From Gammaproteobacteria bacterium (GTDB lineage: Bacteria > Pseudomonadota > Gammaproteobacteria > Steroidobacterales > Steroidobacteraceae): DNA of 7,191 nucleotides. The notes under the pieces are model-generated. The model was not told the DNA's origin and made no database searches. It saw only the letters and a list, made by a program, of their open reading frames with translations. The DNA is taken from assembly GCA_030040525.1 (NCBI GenBank), contig JASHTN010000399.1, forward strand, positions 1 through 7,191. Direction: 5' to 3'. A program made the translations under genes and the position numbers. The stretch's first letter is position 1; each line of letters opens with the position of its first letter. Below are positions 1 through 6,070 of this stretch, one piece after another.

Positions 1-336
1 GGCTGCCGTACGCGCCAGGGCGCCGCGCGCGGCCGGGGTCCCCTCGGGCCGCAGCACACCGCGTGCCACCGCCCGCCCGGCGCTCGAGACGCTGAAGCGA
101 ATCGAGCCGTTGGGCAGCCCGCTGTGCTCGAGAGTCAGGACCTCGCCCGGATGCACGGGCTTGACGAACTTGGCGTTGCCGATGCGCCAGCGCACGCCCC
201 GCGCGGTGCCGCTCTCCTCGACGGCACGCAGGGTCTCATCGAGCAACACCACTCCGGGGAGGATCGGTGCGTCGGGGAAGTGTCCGGCGAGCGCCGGGTG
301 CCCGGCATCGATCCTGAGTGTCGTGACCACGCCCAT
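1..336 (-). CDS. Hotdog-fold 3-hydroxyacyl-ACP dehydratase, ApeI-like (partial, runs off left edge)
   Basis: 112 codons are visible from an ATG at 336 with no in-frame stop before the edge, so the C-terminus is missing. The N-terminal part carries GHPALAGHFPDAPILPG (residues 12-28), the FabA/FabZ-type active-site segment. His19 and Asp33 are 14 residues apart, the spacing of the catalytic His/Asp of FabA and His/Glu of FabZ; the acid here is the FabA-like Asp. Small dehydratases of this kind (ApeI/ApeP type) occur in aryl-polyene and xanthomonadin clusters, where they dehydrate the ACP-bound 3-hydroxyacyl chain in each extension cycle. The start lies 10 bp after the AMP-ligase stop, so the two are probably co-transcribed and translationally coupled. 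No clear Shine-Dalgarno is seen. It could also be a general FabZ-like dehydratase, but the operon context favours the polyene role. Confidence 0.85.
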   Translation of the reverse strand, partial: MGVVTTLRIDAGHPALAGHFPDAPILPGVVLLDETLRAVEESGTARGVRWRIGNAKFVKPVHPGEVLTLEHSGLPNGSIRFSVSSAGRAVARGVLRPEGTPAARGALARTAA

Positions 337-346
337 TGACCCGCGC

Positions 347-1714
347 TCAGCTTACCGAAGCCGCAAGCGCCCGCAGTGCTTCCTGCGGCAGCTTTCCAGC
401 GGGGGTGCGCGGCAGACTCGCAACCAGCAGCAGCGGCCGCGGCAGGAACACCGGATCGATGCGCTCGCGCAGCGCCGCCAGGATCTGTGCGGCGGAGAGT
501 CCGGGGGCGACCACGCAGGCGCCCACGCGCGGCTCGTGGGTCGCCGCAGCGCGTGAGGCCCCCGGCGATGCCCCGGCGTGAAAGAAGGCGCCGTCCTCGA
601 CCCCCGGAATGGCGTTGAGCTGGTGGTTGAGGTAAGCGAGCGAGCTGCGCTTGCCGGCGATGTTGACGAGGTCGGCCAGCCGGCCGTGCAGCAGGAACCG
701 ATCCCCGCCCGCGGGCTCGAGCACGTCCCACATGCGCGTCGGCTCCTCGATGTGTCCGCCTGCAGCCCAGGTTTCGCTGCCGCGCGGCTCGAGCCTCACG
801 CCCGGCCACAGACGCCACTCGGTCTCGCGCGTCGGCCGGCGCGTGGCGATCTCGCCGGTCTCGGTCGAGCCGTAAATCTCGAGCAGCGTCGTGCGCAGTC
901 GCTCCTCCACCTCGGCCGCGAGCGAGCCGGCGAGCGGTGCGGTCGAGGAGACGGTCAGCGCCACCTCGGGCAGCTCGAGCCCGGAGCCGAGCAGCGCCCG
1001 CAGGTGGATCGGGGTCGAGATGAGGACCCTGGGGGCAGGCACGGCCGCGAGCACGCTGCGGATGTCGGCCGGGTAGAACGGCCGCTCGGCGCAGAAGGCG
1101 TTCCCGGTCGCGAGCGGCGCGAGCACGCTCGACTCGAAGCCGTACATATGCTGCGCTGGCACGGTGGCGATGATCGTGTGCGCGCGACCGTCGAGGAGCG
1201 ATAGTCGCCGCGCTTCCTCGCGCACGCAATCGATCAGCCGCCCGAAGCTCTTGCGATGCGGTACCGGGGCGCCGGTCGAGCCCGAGGTGAATACCCAGGC
1301 CGCGTGCGCTGCCGGATCGATCTGCGGTATCGGCGCAAGCTTCGCCGCAGGCTCGCGCCCAGAAGCCGGCGGCAACGCGGCCGCCGGCAGCCGCACGCGC
1401 GGCAGGGCGATGTCGCAGTCCGCCTCGTCGGTGAGGCAGACGACGTCCGGCGCGAAGGCCTGCAGCTGGCGCATGACTTCGGCCGTGCGCGTCGCAGGCA
1501 GCAGACTCACCTTGCCGCTGAGGAGACTCGCGCCGAGCCCCACGGCGAAATGATAGCGGTCGGCGCACGCGTTGAGCACGTGATGGCCGTCGCCGAGCGC
1601 GCCGGCCGCGCGCGCGACATCGGCGAGAAACTGGCTCGCTTCGATCGGCACCCCGGCGCGGTAGGCGACGACCGCGTCGGCGGTGAGGTGCGCTATCAGC
1701 GGCAGGCTGGCCAG
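347..1714 (-). CDS. Aryl-polyene AMP-ligase (acyl/aryl-ACP synthetase), ApeH-like, start uncertain
   Basis: An ANL-superfamily adenylating enzyme, likely to activate 3- or 4-hydroxybenzoate with ATP and transfer it to the neighbouring ACP. Counted from the GTG at 1651 (434 aa): P-loop FTSGSTGAP at 121-129 followed by PHRK, as is usual in aryl-polyene ligases (no PKxxxK); A5 motif YGSTETGE at 260-267; hinge and A7 region GRLADLVNIAGK at 323-334; and the catalytic C-terminal Lys420 in RTPAGK. The length is short for an ANL enzyme but normal for this subfamily. The start is problematic. The frame stays open upstream of the GTG and encodes LPLIAHLTADAVVAYRAG, which resembles the N-terminus of family members. 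It reaches the ACP amber stop (1718-1720) with no ATG, GTG or TTG. I place the start at the CTG at 1714 (455 aa), which has a GAAG purine patch 6 nt upstream. The conservative alternative is the GTG at 1651, which loses about 20 family-like residues. Confidence 0.85.
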   Translation of the reverse strand: MASLPLIAHLTADAVVAYRAGVPIEASQFLADVARAAGALGDGHHVLNACADRYHFAVGLGASLLSGKVSLLPATRTAEVMRQLQAFAPDVVCLTDEADCDIALPRVRLPAAALPPASGREPAAKLAPIPQIDPAAHAAWVFTSGSTGAPVPHRKSFGRLIDCVREEARRLSLLDGRAHTIIATVPAQHMYGFESSVLAPLATGNAFCAERPFYPADIRSVLAAVPAPRVLISTPIHLRALLGSGLELPEVALTVSSTAPLAGSLAAEVEERLRTTLLEIYGSTETGEIATRRPTRETEWRLWPGVRLEPRGSETWAAGGHIEEPTRMWDVLEPAGGDRFLLHGRLADLVNIAGKRSSLAYLNHQLNAIPGVEDGAFFHAGASPGASRAAATHEPRVGACVVAPGLSAAQILAALRERIDPVFLPRPLLLVASLPRTPAGKLPQEALRALAASVS

Positions 1715-1717
1715 GAG

Positions 1718-2023
1718 CTACTTCGTCCGGTGGGCGGTGACGTATTCGGCGAGCTGGCGCAACGAGCCGAAGATGCGCACGTTCTCCTCGCTGTCGGCGC
1801 GCAGCTGCACTCCGTACTGCTTGGAGACCACGAGCGCGATCTCGAGAATATCGATCGAGTCGAGCCCGAGTCCCTCGCCGTAGAGCGAAGCCTCCGGGTC
1901 GATGTCGCCGGGCGCCACCTCGAGGTTCAGCGCCTCGACGATCAGGCCCGCGAGCTCGCGGCTGAGCGCAGTGATTCCGGGGGCGCCGGACGGCTGTCGC
2001 AGGGGGGAGACTTTGTCGGACAT
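1718..2023 (-). CDS. Acyl carrier protein of the aryl-polyene pathway
   Basis: A 101-aa acyl carrier protein. The 4'-phosphopantetheine attachment motif is GLGLDSIDILE (residues 51-61), with Ser56 as the modified residue, followed by the acidic helix III region usual in ACPs. It would carry the aryl starter and growing polyene chain between the AMP-ligase, ketosynthase, reductase and dehydratase. The ATG at 2023 is chosen because it gives a normal ACP N-terminus; the frame is open back to a TTG at 2062, but that would overlap the glycosyltransferase. No strong Shine-Dalgarno is seen. Its amber stop abuts the in-frame start region of the AMP-ligase. Aryl-polyene clusters usually have two ACPs (ApeE and ApeF types); only one is in this window. 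Confidence 0.92.
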   Translation of the reverse strand: MSDKVSPLRQPSGAPGITALSRELAGLIVEALNLEVAPGDIDPEASLYGEGLGLDSIDILEIALVVSKQYGVQLRADSEENVRIFGSLRQLAEYVTAHRTK

Positions 2024-2053
2024 GGGCGGTTCGCAGCGGCCGGTGTTGGCGAC

Positions 2054-2081
2054 ATTATACAAGGTAGCGGCGCGCGATCAG
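2054..2081 (-). promoter_or_regulatory. Possible internal sigma-70 promoter before the ACP gene
   Basis: A perfect TATAAT (complement of 2054-2059) lies 30 nt upstream of the ACP start, with CTGATC (complement of 2076-2081; 3 of 6 matches to TTGACA) 16 bp further upstream. The -10 overlaps the last codon and TAA stop of the glycosyltransferase, so part of the match is explained by coding sequence. It could give extra ACP transcription, but the poor -35 makes this only a candidate. Confidence 0.3.
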
Positions 2082-2825
2082 GAGCGGCAATCGGGCCACG
2101 AAGCCGAGGAACAGCCGCGCGTACATCGAGGTCAGGAGCACGTTGTCGCGCCAGTAGTTGAAGTGTGAGACGCCACCTTCGGCCGTGCTGAAGTACCGGC
2201 ACGGGGCCGGCAGGTTGATGACCGCGATCCCGCGCCAGCTGAGGCGCACGGCCGCCTCGGCGTCGAAATCGAAACGCCGCATCCAGCGGGTCCGCAGCAT
2301 GATCTCGACGAGCGGCCCGATGGGGTAGACGCGGAAACCGAACAGCGTGTCGCGGACACCTACCCCGAGCGTCACGACATGGGTCCACCAGTTGGCGATC
2401 CGCCGGCCGCGGAGCCGGATCCGCGGCGCGCTGGCGTCGAAGCTGGGGGCCCCCAGGATCATGGCGTGCGGGGCCGCGGCGGAAGCCGCCATGAAGGGCT
2501 CGATGCACTCCGCGGGGTGCTGGCCGTCGGCATCCATGGCGAGGACGTGAGTGAAGCCCGCGCGCTGCGCCGCGCGCATGCCGTCCAGCAGCGCCGCTCC
2601 CTTGCCGCCGTTGCGGCTGCGAACCAACACGCGCAGCCGGGGCTCGGTCCGCGCCAGGACCTCGAGCGCCTCCGCGGAACCGTCGGTGCTGCCGTCGACC
2701 ACCACCCACACCGGGTCCCAGTGCGCGCACGCGGCGCGCACCGTCTCGAGCCCGCGGGATCCGGGGTTGTAGCTCGGTATCAGCACCAGGTGGGTGCTGG
2801 AATGCGGCGCGGGCGCGGCAGCCAT
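2055..2825 (-). CDS. Family 2 glycosyltransferase of the pigment cluster
   Basis: A 256-aa GT-A fold glycosyltransferase resembling the dolichyl-phosphate-mannose-synthase/GT2 group. The N-terminal nucleotide-sugar binding strand is LVLIPSYNPG (13-22), followed by VVVDGSTDGS (41-50, Asp44) and the metal-binding DxD-type motif MDADGQH (97-103, Asp98/Asp100). Conserved downstream patches are RDTLFGFRVY (158-167) and RFDFDAE (184-190). No full transmembrane helices are evident, but the C-terminus (about 234-253) is hydrophobic with basic residues and could sit on the inner membrane. GT2 genes are routine members of aryl-polyene and xanthomonadin clusters, where they are thought to help attach the polyene to a lipid or sugar headgroup; the donor and acceptor cannot be read from the sequence. 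The ATG at 2825 lies 4 bp after the chorismatase stop, consistent with translational coupling. Confidence 0.9.
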   Translation of the reverse strand: MAAAPAPHSSTHLVLIPSYNPGSRGLETVRAACAHWDPVWVVVDGSTDGSAEALEVLARTEPRLRVLVRSRNGGKGAALLDGMRAAQRAGFTHVLAMDADGQHPAECIEPFMAASAAAPHAMILGAPSFDASAPRIRLRGRRIANWWTHVVTLGVGVRDTLFGFRVYPIGPLVEIMLRTRWMRRFDFDAEAAVRLSWRGIAVINLPAPCRYFSTAEGGVSHFNYWRDNVLLTSMYARLFLGFVARLPLLIARRYLV

Positions 2826-2829
2826 CCGT

Positions 2830-3894
2830 TCAGGCGTCGGATTTGAGCGGGCACATGCCGGTCGCCTCGATCTCGACCAGCAGATCCTGGCGGCAGATAT
2901 CGGCCTGCAGGTAGATGACGGGCTGCCGGGGATCGAGCGCCGCGGCGAGCTGCGCGCGAATCACCGGCAGATCGGCCGGCCGGCGCACGTACACCTTCAA
3001 GGCGAGCGAGCCGAGGGTGAAGCGCGCGCCGCGCTCCACCCGGTTGGCCTCCTCCAGCAGCGCTTCGATGTTGGCGAGCGTCTCGCGGGTCTGCGCCGCG
3101 GTGTCGCCGACATGGACCGAGCGGTGCCCGACGATGCTCGCGGTGCCGGAGACGAACAGCGTCAGGCTGCCGCGCTGGCGCAGCAGCGTCGCACGCGAGA
3201 ACACCGGGGTGTGGGCACCGTAGCGGCGCGGATAGCGGTAGGCGCTCACCTGGCGGGGATTCTCGATGTAGACGGGCGCTGCGCGGCCGGCGAGGAAGTA
3301 CACGAGCAGCGGACTGCCACGGCTCGCGCCGAGGGCCGAGGCCGCCGGCACCTCTCCGGTGAGCGACAGGCCCGCCTCGCGCAGCGCCGCCTGGCGCGCG
3401 GTGTTGAACTGCCGGTACCGATCGGTGCCGTGCGAGTCGAGGTTGATATCCGGCAGGTAGTTCCAGATCCGCAGCAGATGCGGATAGCCGACCCCGTCGA
3501 GGGTCGCGCAGATCTCGCGATAGGCGCCGACCGTGGCGGCGTGCAGCGCCGAAGGGGCGGCAGCGCCGGGCGCGCCCGGGGCCGCCTCGGTGCCGGACGG
3601 CTGACTCTCGGGCACGGCGATGCAGCCGAACAGCAGCTGCTCACTGTGCCGGAAGCGTACCCGATTGCGCTGCCCGGATTCGGCCGGGCCGCCGCAGCGC
3701 CAGACCTCGTGCACGTCGGCGGTGCCGAGCAGCACCGGCGTGGCGACCTGCGCCACCGGGATCTCGGTCGAGCCGCCACCCGCCCGCGGCGGGGCCGGGT
3801 CGAAAGTCGCGACGCCCAGCACCTCGCTCCACCGTGCCGCCCGGTACTCGGCAGGTGACAGGTAGTCCAGATGCAGGCCCGCCAGGGCAGCCAT
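2830..3894 (-). CDS. xanB2: Chorismatase, XanB2/Hyg5-like (3-hydroxybenzoate-forming)
   Basis: A 354-aa member of the chorismatase family (FkbO/Hyg5/XanB2), which splits chorismate into pyruvate and a ring product. The C-terminal half has the RidA-like fold signatures: ENPRQVSAYRYPRRYG (211-226), LFVSGTASIVGH (247-257 region, Gly250) and HVGDTAAQTRETLANIEALL (261-280). Near the end, ADICRQDLLVEIEATG places Cys334 and Glu341 seven residues apart, matching Hyg5 Cys327/Glu334. The Cys and the Gly of SGTAS are marks of 3-hydroxybenzoate-forming enzymes, as opposed to FkbO, which has Ala at those sites. XanB2 supplies 3-HBA for xanthomonadin and 4-HBA for ubiquinone, so the same dual role is possible. 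An Ala/Pro/Gly-rich stretch at about 97-118 looks like a flexible insertion. I chose the ATG at 3894; a GTG at 3909, 4 bp after the previous gene's stop, would add five residues. Confidence 0.9.
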   Translation of the reverse strand: MAALAGLHLDYLSPAEYRAARWSEVLGVATFDPAPPRAGGGSTEIPVAQVATPVLLGTADVHEVWRCGGPAESGQRNRVRFRHSEQLLFGCIAVPESQPSGTEAAPGAPGAAAPSALHAATVGAYREICATLDGVGYPHLLRIWNYLPDINLDSHGTDRYRQFNTARQAALREAGLSLTGEVPAASALGASRGSPLLVYFLAGRAAPVYIENPRQVSAYRYPRRYGAHTPVFSRATLLRQRGSLTLFVSGTASIVGHRSVHVGDTAAQTRETLANIEALLEEANRVERGARFTLGSLALKVYVRRPADLPVIRAQLAAALDPRQPVIYLQADICRQDLLVEIEATGMCPLKSDA

Positions 3895-3913
3895 CGGCCG
3901 CACGCGCACTGCG

Positions 3914-4246
3914 TCAGTCGTTCGGCTTCTGATCCGCAGGCTCGTGCGTCTTGCGCACGCCGGCGCCGAACTTGCGCGCGCCGGTCGCGATCGCATGGCC
4001 GGCCTTGACCGAGTCGGCCCTGATCGCCTCGCGTGCCGGGCGGGTCTTGTCGGCGATCGTGTGCCCGAACTTCCGCGAGGTGTCGGCGATCGAATGCCCG
4101 ACGGTGGTGGCGCCGTGCGCGATGGCGTGACCGGCGTTCCTGGCATCGTCCTTGACGGTGGAGCCGGTGTCGGTTTGGGCGCGCGCCGGGATCAGCGCTG
4201 CAGTCAGGATGACGGCCGCAGCCGCGGCAACAATGATTGCTCTCAT
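3914..4246 (-). CDS. Small secreted hendecad-repeat protein of unknown function
   Basis: A 110-aa protein I do not recognise as a named family. The ATG at 4246 gives a clear Sec signal peptide: MR, a hydrophobic core (about 3-19) and an ARA-Q cleavage site after residue 23. The mature protein is almost entirely seven consecutive 11-residue repeats (27-103) with consensus small/aromatic-Gly-His-x-Ile-Ala-x-x-Ala/Thr-Arg-Lys, then a short hydrophilic tail. Such 11-mers suit an amphipathic alpha helix or right-handed coiled coil, as in LEA-like and apolipoprotein-like proteins, so a role at the envelope surface or membrane interface is a reasonable inference. It is the first gene of the pigment operon, ending 4-19 bp before the chorismatase start. 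A longer reading from a TTG at 4285 is open but would bury the signal peptide. An inverted repeat lies directly upstream of the ATG. Confidence 0.75.
   Translation of the reverse strand: MRAIIVAAAAAVILTAALIPARAQTDTGSTVKDDARNAGHAIAHGATTVGHSIADTSRKFGHTIADKTRPAREAIRADSVKAGHAIATGARKFGAGVRKTHEPADQKPND
3938..4168 (-). repeat. Seven tandem 33-bp/11-residue coding repeats
   Basis: Residues 27-103 of the small secreted protein divide without gaps into seven 11-mers beginning TGSTV, AGHAI, VGHSI, FGHTI, AREAI, AGHAI and FGAGV. Gly (or Arg once) is at position 2, a branched aliphatic residue (Ile or Val) at position 5, and Arg/Lys commonly at 10-11. Repeats 2-4 and 6 are the most alike; the fourth repeat starting point (AREAI) and the first and last are degenerate. 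The DNA copies are diverged, so this is an old protein-level repeat, not a recent tandem array. Confidence 0.75.
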
Positions 4247-4315
4247 GGCGAAGTATCGTACTTCAGTCTGACTCTGCGGTGCCAATCGTCACCACGTTAG
4301 GGCACACTGCGCGGA
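4247..4315. promoter_or_regulatory. Divergent intergenic region between pigment operon and ABC transporter
   Basis: This 69-bp gap must hold the 5' signals of both divergent units unless they are read from elsewhere. For the minus strand, TTGGCA (complement of 4280-4285) and TACGAT (complement of 4255-4260) resemble sigma-70 -35 and -10 boxes but are 19 bp apart, which is long, and the -10 lies very close to the start codon. For the plus strand I see no convincing pair. The promoter assignment is weak; the divergent arrangement itself is certain. Confidence 0.4.
4250..4264. promoter_or_regulatory. 15-bp inverted repeat at the 5' end of the pigment operon
   Basis: GAAGTA-TCG-TACTTC, a perfect inverted repeat with 6-bp arms and a 3-nt centre, ending 3 nt before the ATG of the secreted protein. 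As DNA it could be an operator for a dimeric regulator; as RNA it would form a short hairpin over the ribosome-binding region of that gene. The arms are AT-rich compared with their surroundings. No function is demonstrated. Confidence 0.45.
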
Positions 4316-6043
4316 ATGCGCCTCGACCGCCTGCCGATCTCGGTTCTCAGGACACGCTACGTGCCGGGCGGCTGGGACGTGCTCGCCTTCCTGCTGGTGT
4401 TCGTCTTCTTCATTTACTGTGCAGAGGCGGCGCGCGGACTTACCGGCTCGCTCGCGCGGCTGCAGGCGACACCGATCTCGCTCGCGCCGTCGGCGCTGGT
4501 CGGCTACTCGGCACGCACGGCACTGCGCATGGTGCTCGCGATGCTGGCGTCGCTGCTCTTCACTTTCAGCTACGCGACGCTTGCCGCCAAGAGTCGCCGC
4601 GCCGAAGTCATCCTGGTGCCGCTCCTGGATTTCCTGCAGTCCGTGCCGATCCTCGGCTTCTCGTTCACGACTCTGCTGTTCCTGCAGCTCACCCCCGGGC
4701 GCGTGGCCGGCGCGGAGCTCGCCGCCATCTTCCTGATCTTCACCAGTCAGGCATGGAACATGGCGTTCAGCTTCTATCACTCGCTGCGCAGCATTCCGGA
4801 CGAGATGGTGGAGGCAGCGCGCAACTTCCAGCTGTCGCCGTGGATGCGCTTCTGGCGCCTCGAGGTGCCGTTCGCCATGCCGGCGCTCATCTGGAACATG
4901 ATGATGTCGATGTCGGGGGGCTGGTTCTTCCTGGTGTTCTCCGAGGCGATCACGGTGGGTCACACGACGGTGTTGCTGCCCGGGGTCGGCTCCTACATCG
5001 CGCTCGCCATCGCACAGAGGAACCTCGCGGCCATCGGCTGGGCGATCGCCGCCATGTTCGTCGTCATCCTGGCGTTCGACCAGCTGCTGTTCCGCCCGCT
5101 GACGGCGAGCGCCGACTGGTTCCGGCTCGACCAGGAGGCCGGCTTCACCGCGAACCGATCGTGGGCGCTGACGATGATCCGCCGCTCACACCTGCTGCGT
5201 TTCGCGCACTCGGCCTTCGCCGCGATGCTGCGCGCCGGCATCCGGCCGGTCGCGGCCTGGGGCGCCGCGCCGCCGCGGCCCAAAGGTGTGTGGCATTCGC
5301 GCTGGGTGGACTACGGCTGGTATGCGCTACTGATCGTGACGGGCGTGGCGGCCGTGTGGCGCATTGCGATGTTCGTGTTGGGCGAGGTACCGCCCGCCGA
5401 GGTCGGGCGCGTGCTCCTCTATGGGATGTTCACTCTGGTACGGGTGGCGGTGCTGATCGCGGCGGCGAGCCTGATCTGGGTGCCGGTGGGCGTGTGGGTG
5501 GGCTTGAGGCCGCGCGTGGCGAGCGTCGTGCAGCCGGTCGCGCAGTTCCTGGCCGCATTCCCGGCGAATCTCCTCTTCCCGATCGTGGTTTCGGCCATCG
5601 TGGCCTTCAGGCTCACGCCCGACATCTGGCTGAGCCCGCTCATGATCCTCGGCACGCAGTGGTACATCCTCTTCAATGTGATCGTGGGCGCCTCGGCGAT
5701 CGCGCCCGATCTGCGCTACGCGGGGGAGAATCTCGGCGTGCGCGGCTGGCTGTGGTGGCGCCGGGTGGCGCTGCCGGCGGTGTTTCCCTTCTACGTCACG
5801 GGAGCGATCACCGCCTCCGGCGGCTCCTGGAATGCGAGCATCAACGCCGAGGTCGCTGCCTGGGGCACCGAAACGGTACGCGCGCACGGGCTCGGCGCCT
5901 ACATCGCGGATTCCACGGCGGCCGGGGATTTCGCGCGCAACGTGCTCGGCATCGTGGTGCTGAGCCTGCTCGTGGTGATACTGAACCGGGTATTCTGGCG
6001 GCCGCTGTACGCGCGCGCCGAGCGCAAGTTCCGCATAAGCTGA
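4316..6043 (+). CDS. ABC transporter permease with two fused BPD_transp_1 domains
   Basis: A 575-aa inner-membrane permease made of two binding-protein-dependent transport domains in one chain, so one polypeptide could supply both transmembrane halves. The N-half (about 20-265) has membrane segments near 22-38, 68-88, 100-123, 134-152, 190-210 and 240-257. The C-half (about 333-562) has them near 334-354, 366-395, 415-432, 441-460, 488-502 and 541-560. Each half carries a cytoplasmic EAA loop that docks on the ATPase: EAARNFQ...VPFAMP (166-189), which has Gln where the family has Gly, and YAGENLG...VALP (468-487), with Tyr for the Glu. The family is the NitT/TauT-like (nitrate, sulfonate, taurine) group; the substrate is not readable. 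The ATG at 4316 has only a weak upstream purine stretch. The ATPase gene follows after 27 bp. No substrate-binding protein is in the window. Confidence 0.92.
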   Translation: MRLDRLPISVLRTRYVPGGWDVLAFLLVFVFFIYCAEAARGLTGSLARLQATPISLAPSALVGYSARTALRMVLAMLASLLFTFSYATLAAKSRRAEVILVPLLDFLQSVPILGFSFTTLLFLQLTPGRVAGAELAAIFLIFTSQAWNMAFSFYHSLRSIPDEMVEAARNFQLSPWMRFWRLEVPFAMPALIWNMMMSMSGGWFFLVFSEAITVGHTTVLLPGVGSYIALAIAQRNLAAIGWAIAAMFVVILAFDQLLFRPLTASADWFRLDQEAGFTANRSWALTMIRRSHLLRFAHSAFAAMLRAGIRPVAAWGAAPPRPKGVWHSRWVDYGWYALLIVTGVAAVWRIAMFVLGEVPPAEVGRVLLYGMFTLVRVAVLIAAASLIWVPVGVWVGLRPRVASVVQPVAQFLAAFPANLLFPIVVSAIVAFRLTPDIWLSPLMILGTQWYILFNVIVGASAIAPDLRYAGENLGVRGWLWWRRVALPAVFPFYVTGAITASGGSWNASINAEVAAWGTETVRAHGLGAYIADSTAAGDFARNVLGIVVLSLLVVILNRVFWRPLYARAERKFRIS

Positions 6044-6058
6044 CAGGCGTAACGATTC

Positions 6059-6063
6059 GAGGA
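6059..6063 (+). promoter_or_regulatory. Shine-Dalgarno of the ATPase gene
   Basis: GAGGA, 7 nt before a GTG codon at 6071. It is the clearest ribosome-binding site in the window and it decides the GTG start; the overlapping ATG at 6075 is out of frame and meets a stop after one further codon. Confidence 0.75.
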
Positions 6064-6070
6064 CAGAGCC

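Noticed and set aside
135..1568. Minus-strand open frame of 477 codons overlapping the AMP-ligase and dehydratase
   Set aside because: Arg/Ala/Gly-rich low-complexity translation in another frame of two genes with clear family motifs; a GC-rich shadow.
2024..2062. TTG start for a 114-aa ACP
   Set aside because: Would overlap the end of the glycosyltransferase and add 13 residues that do not look like an ACP N-terminus; the ATG at 2023 fits better.
3895..4146. N-terminal extension of the chorismatase frame by 84 codons
   Set aside because: The extension is Arg/Pro/Ser-rich, runs through the secreted-protein gene in a different frame, and does not resemble chorismatase N-termini; start placed at 3894 (or 3909).
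6044..6070. Possible terminator or promoter between permease and ATPase genes
   Set aside because: Only 27 bp, no inverted repeat with a T-run, and it contains the ATPase Shine-Dalgarno; the two genes are best read as one operon.
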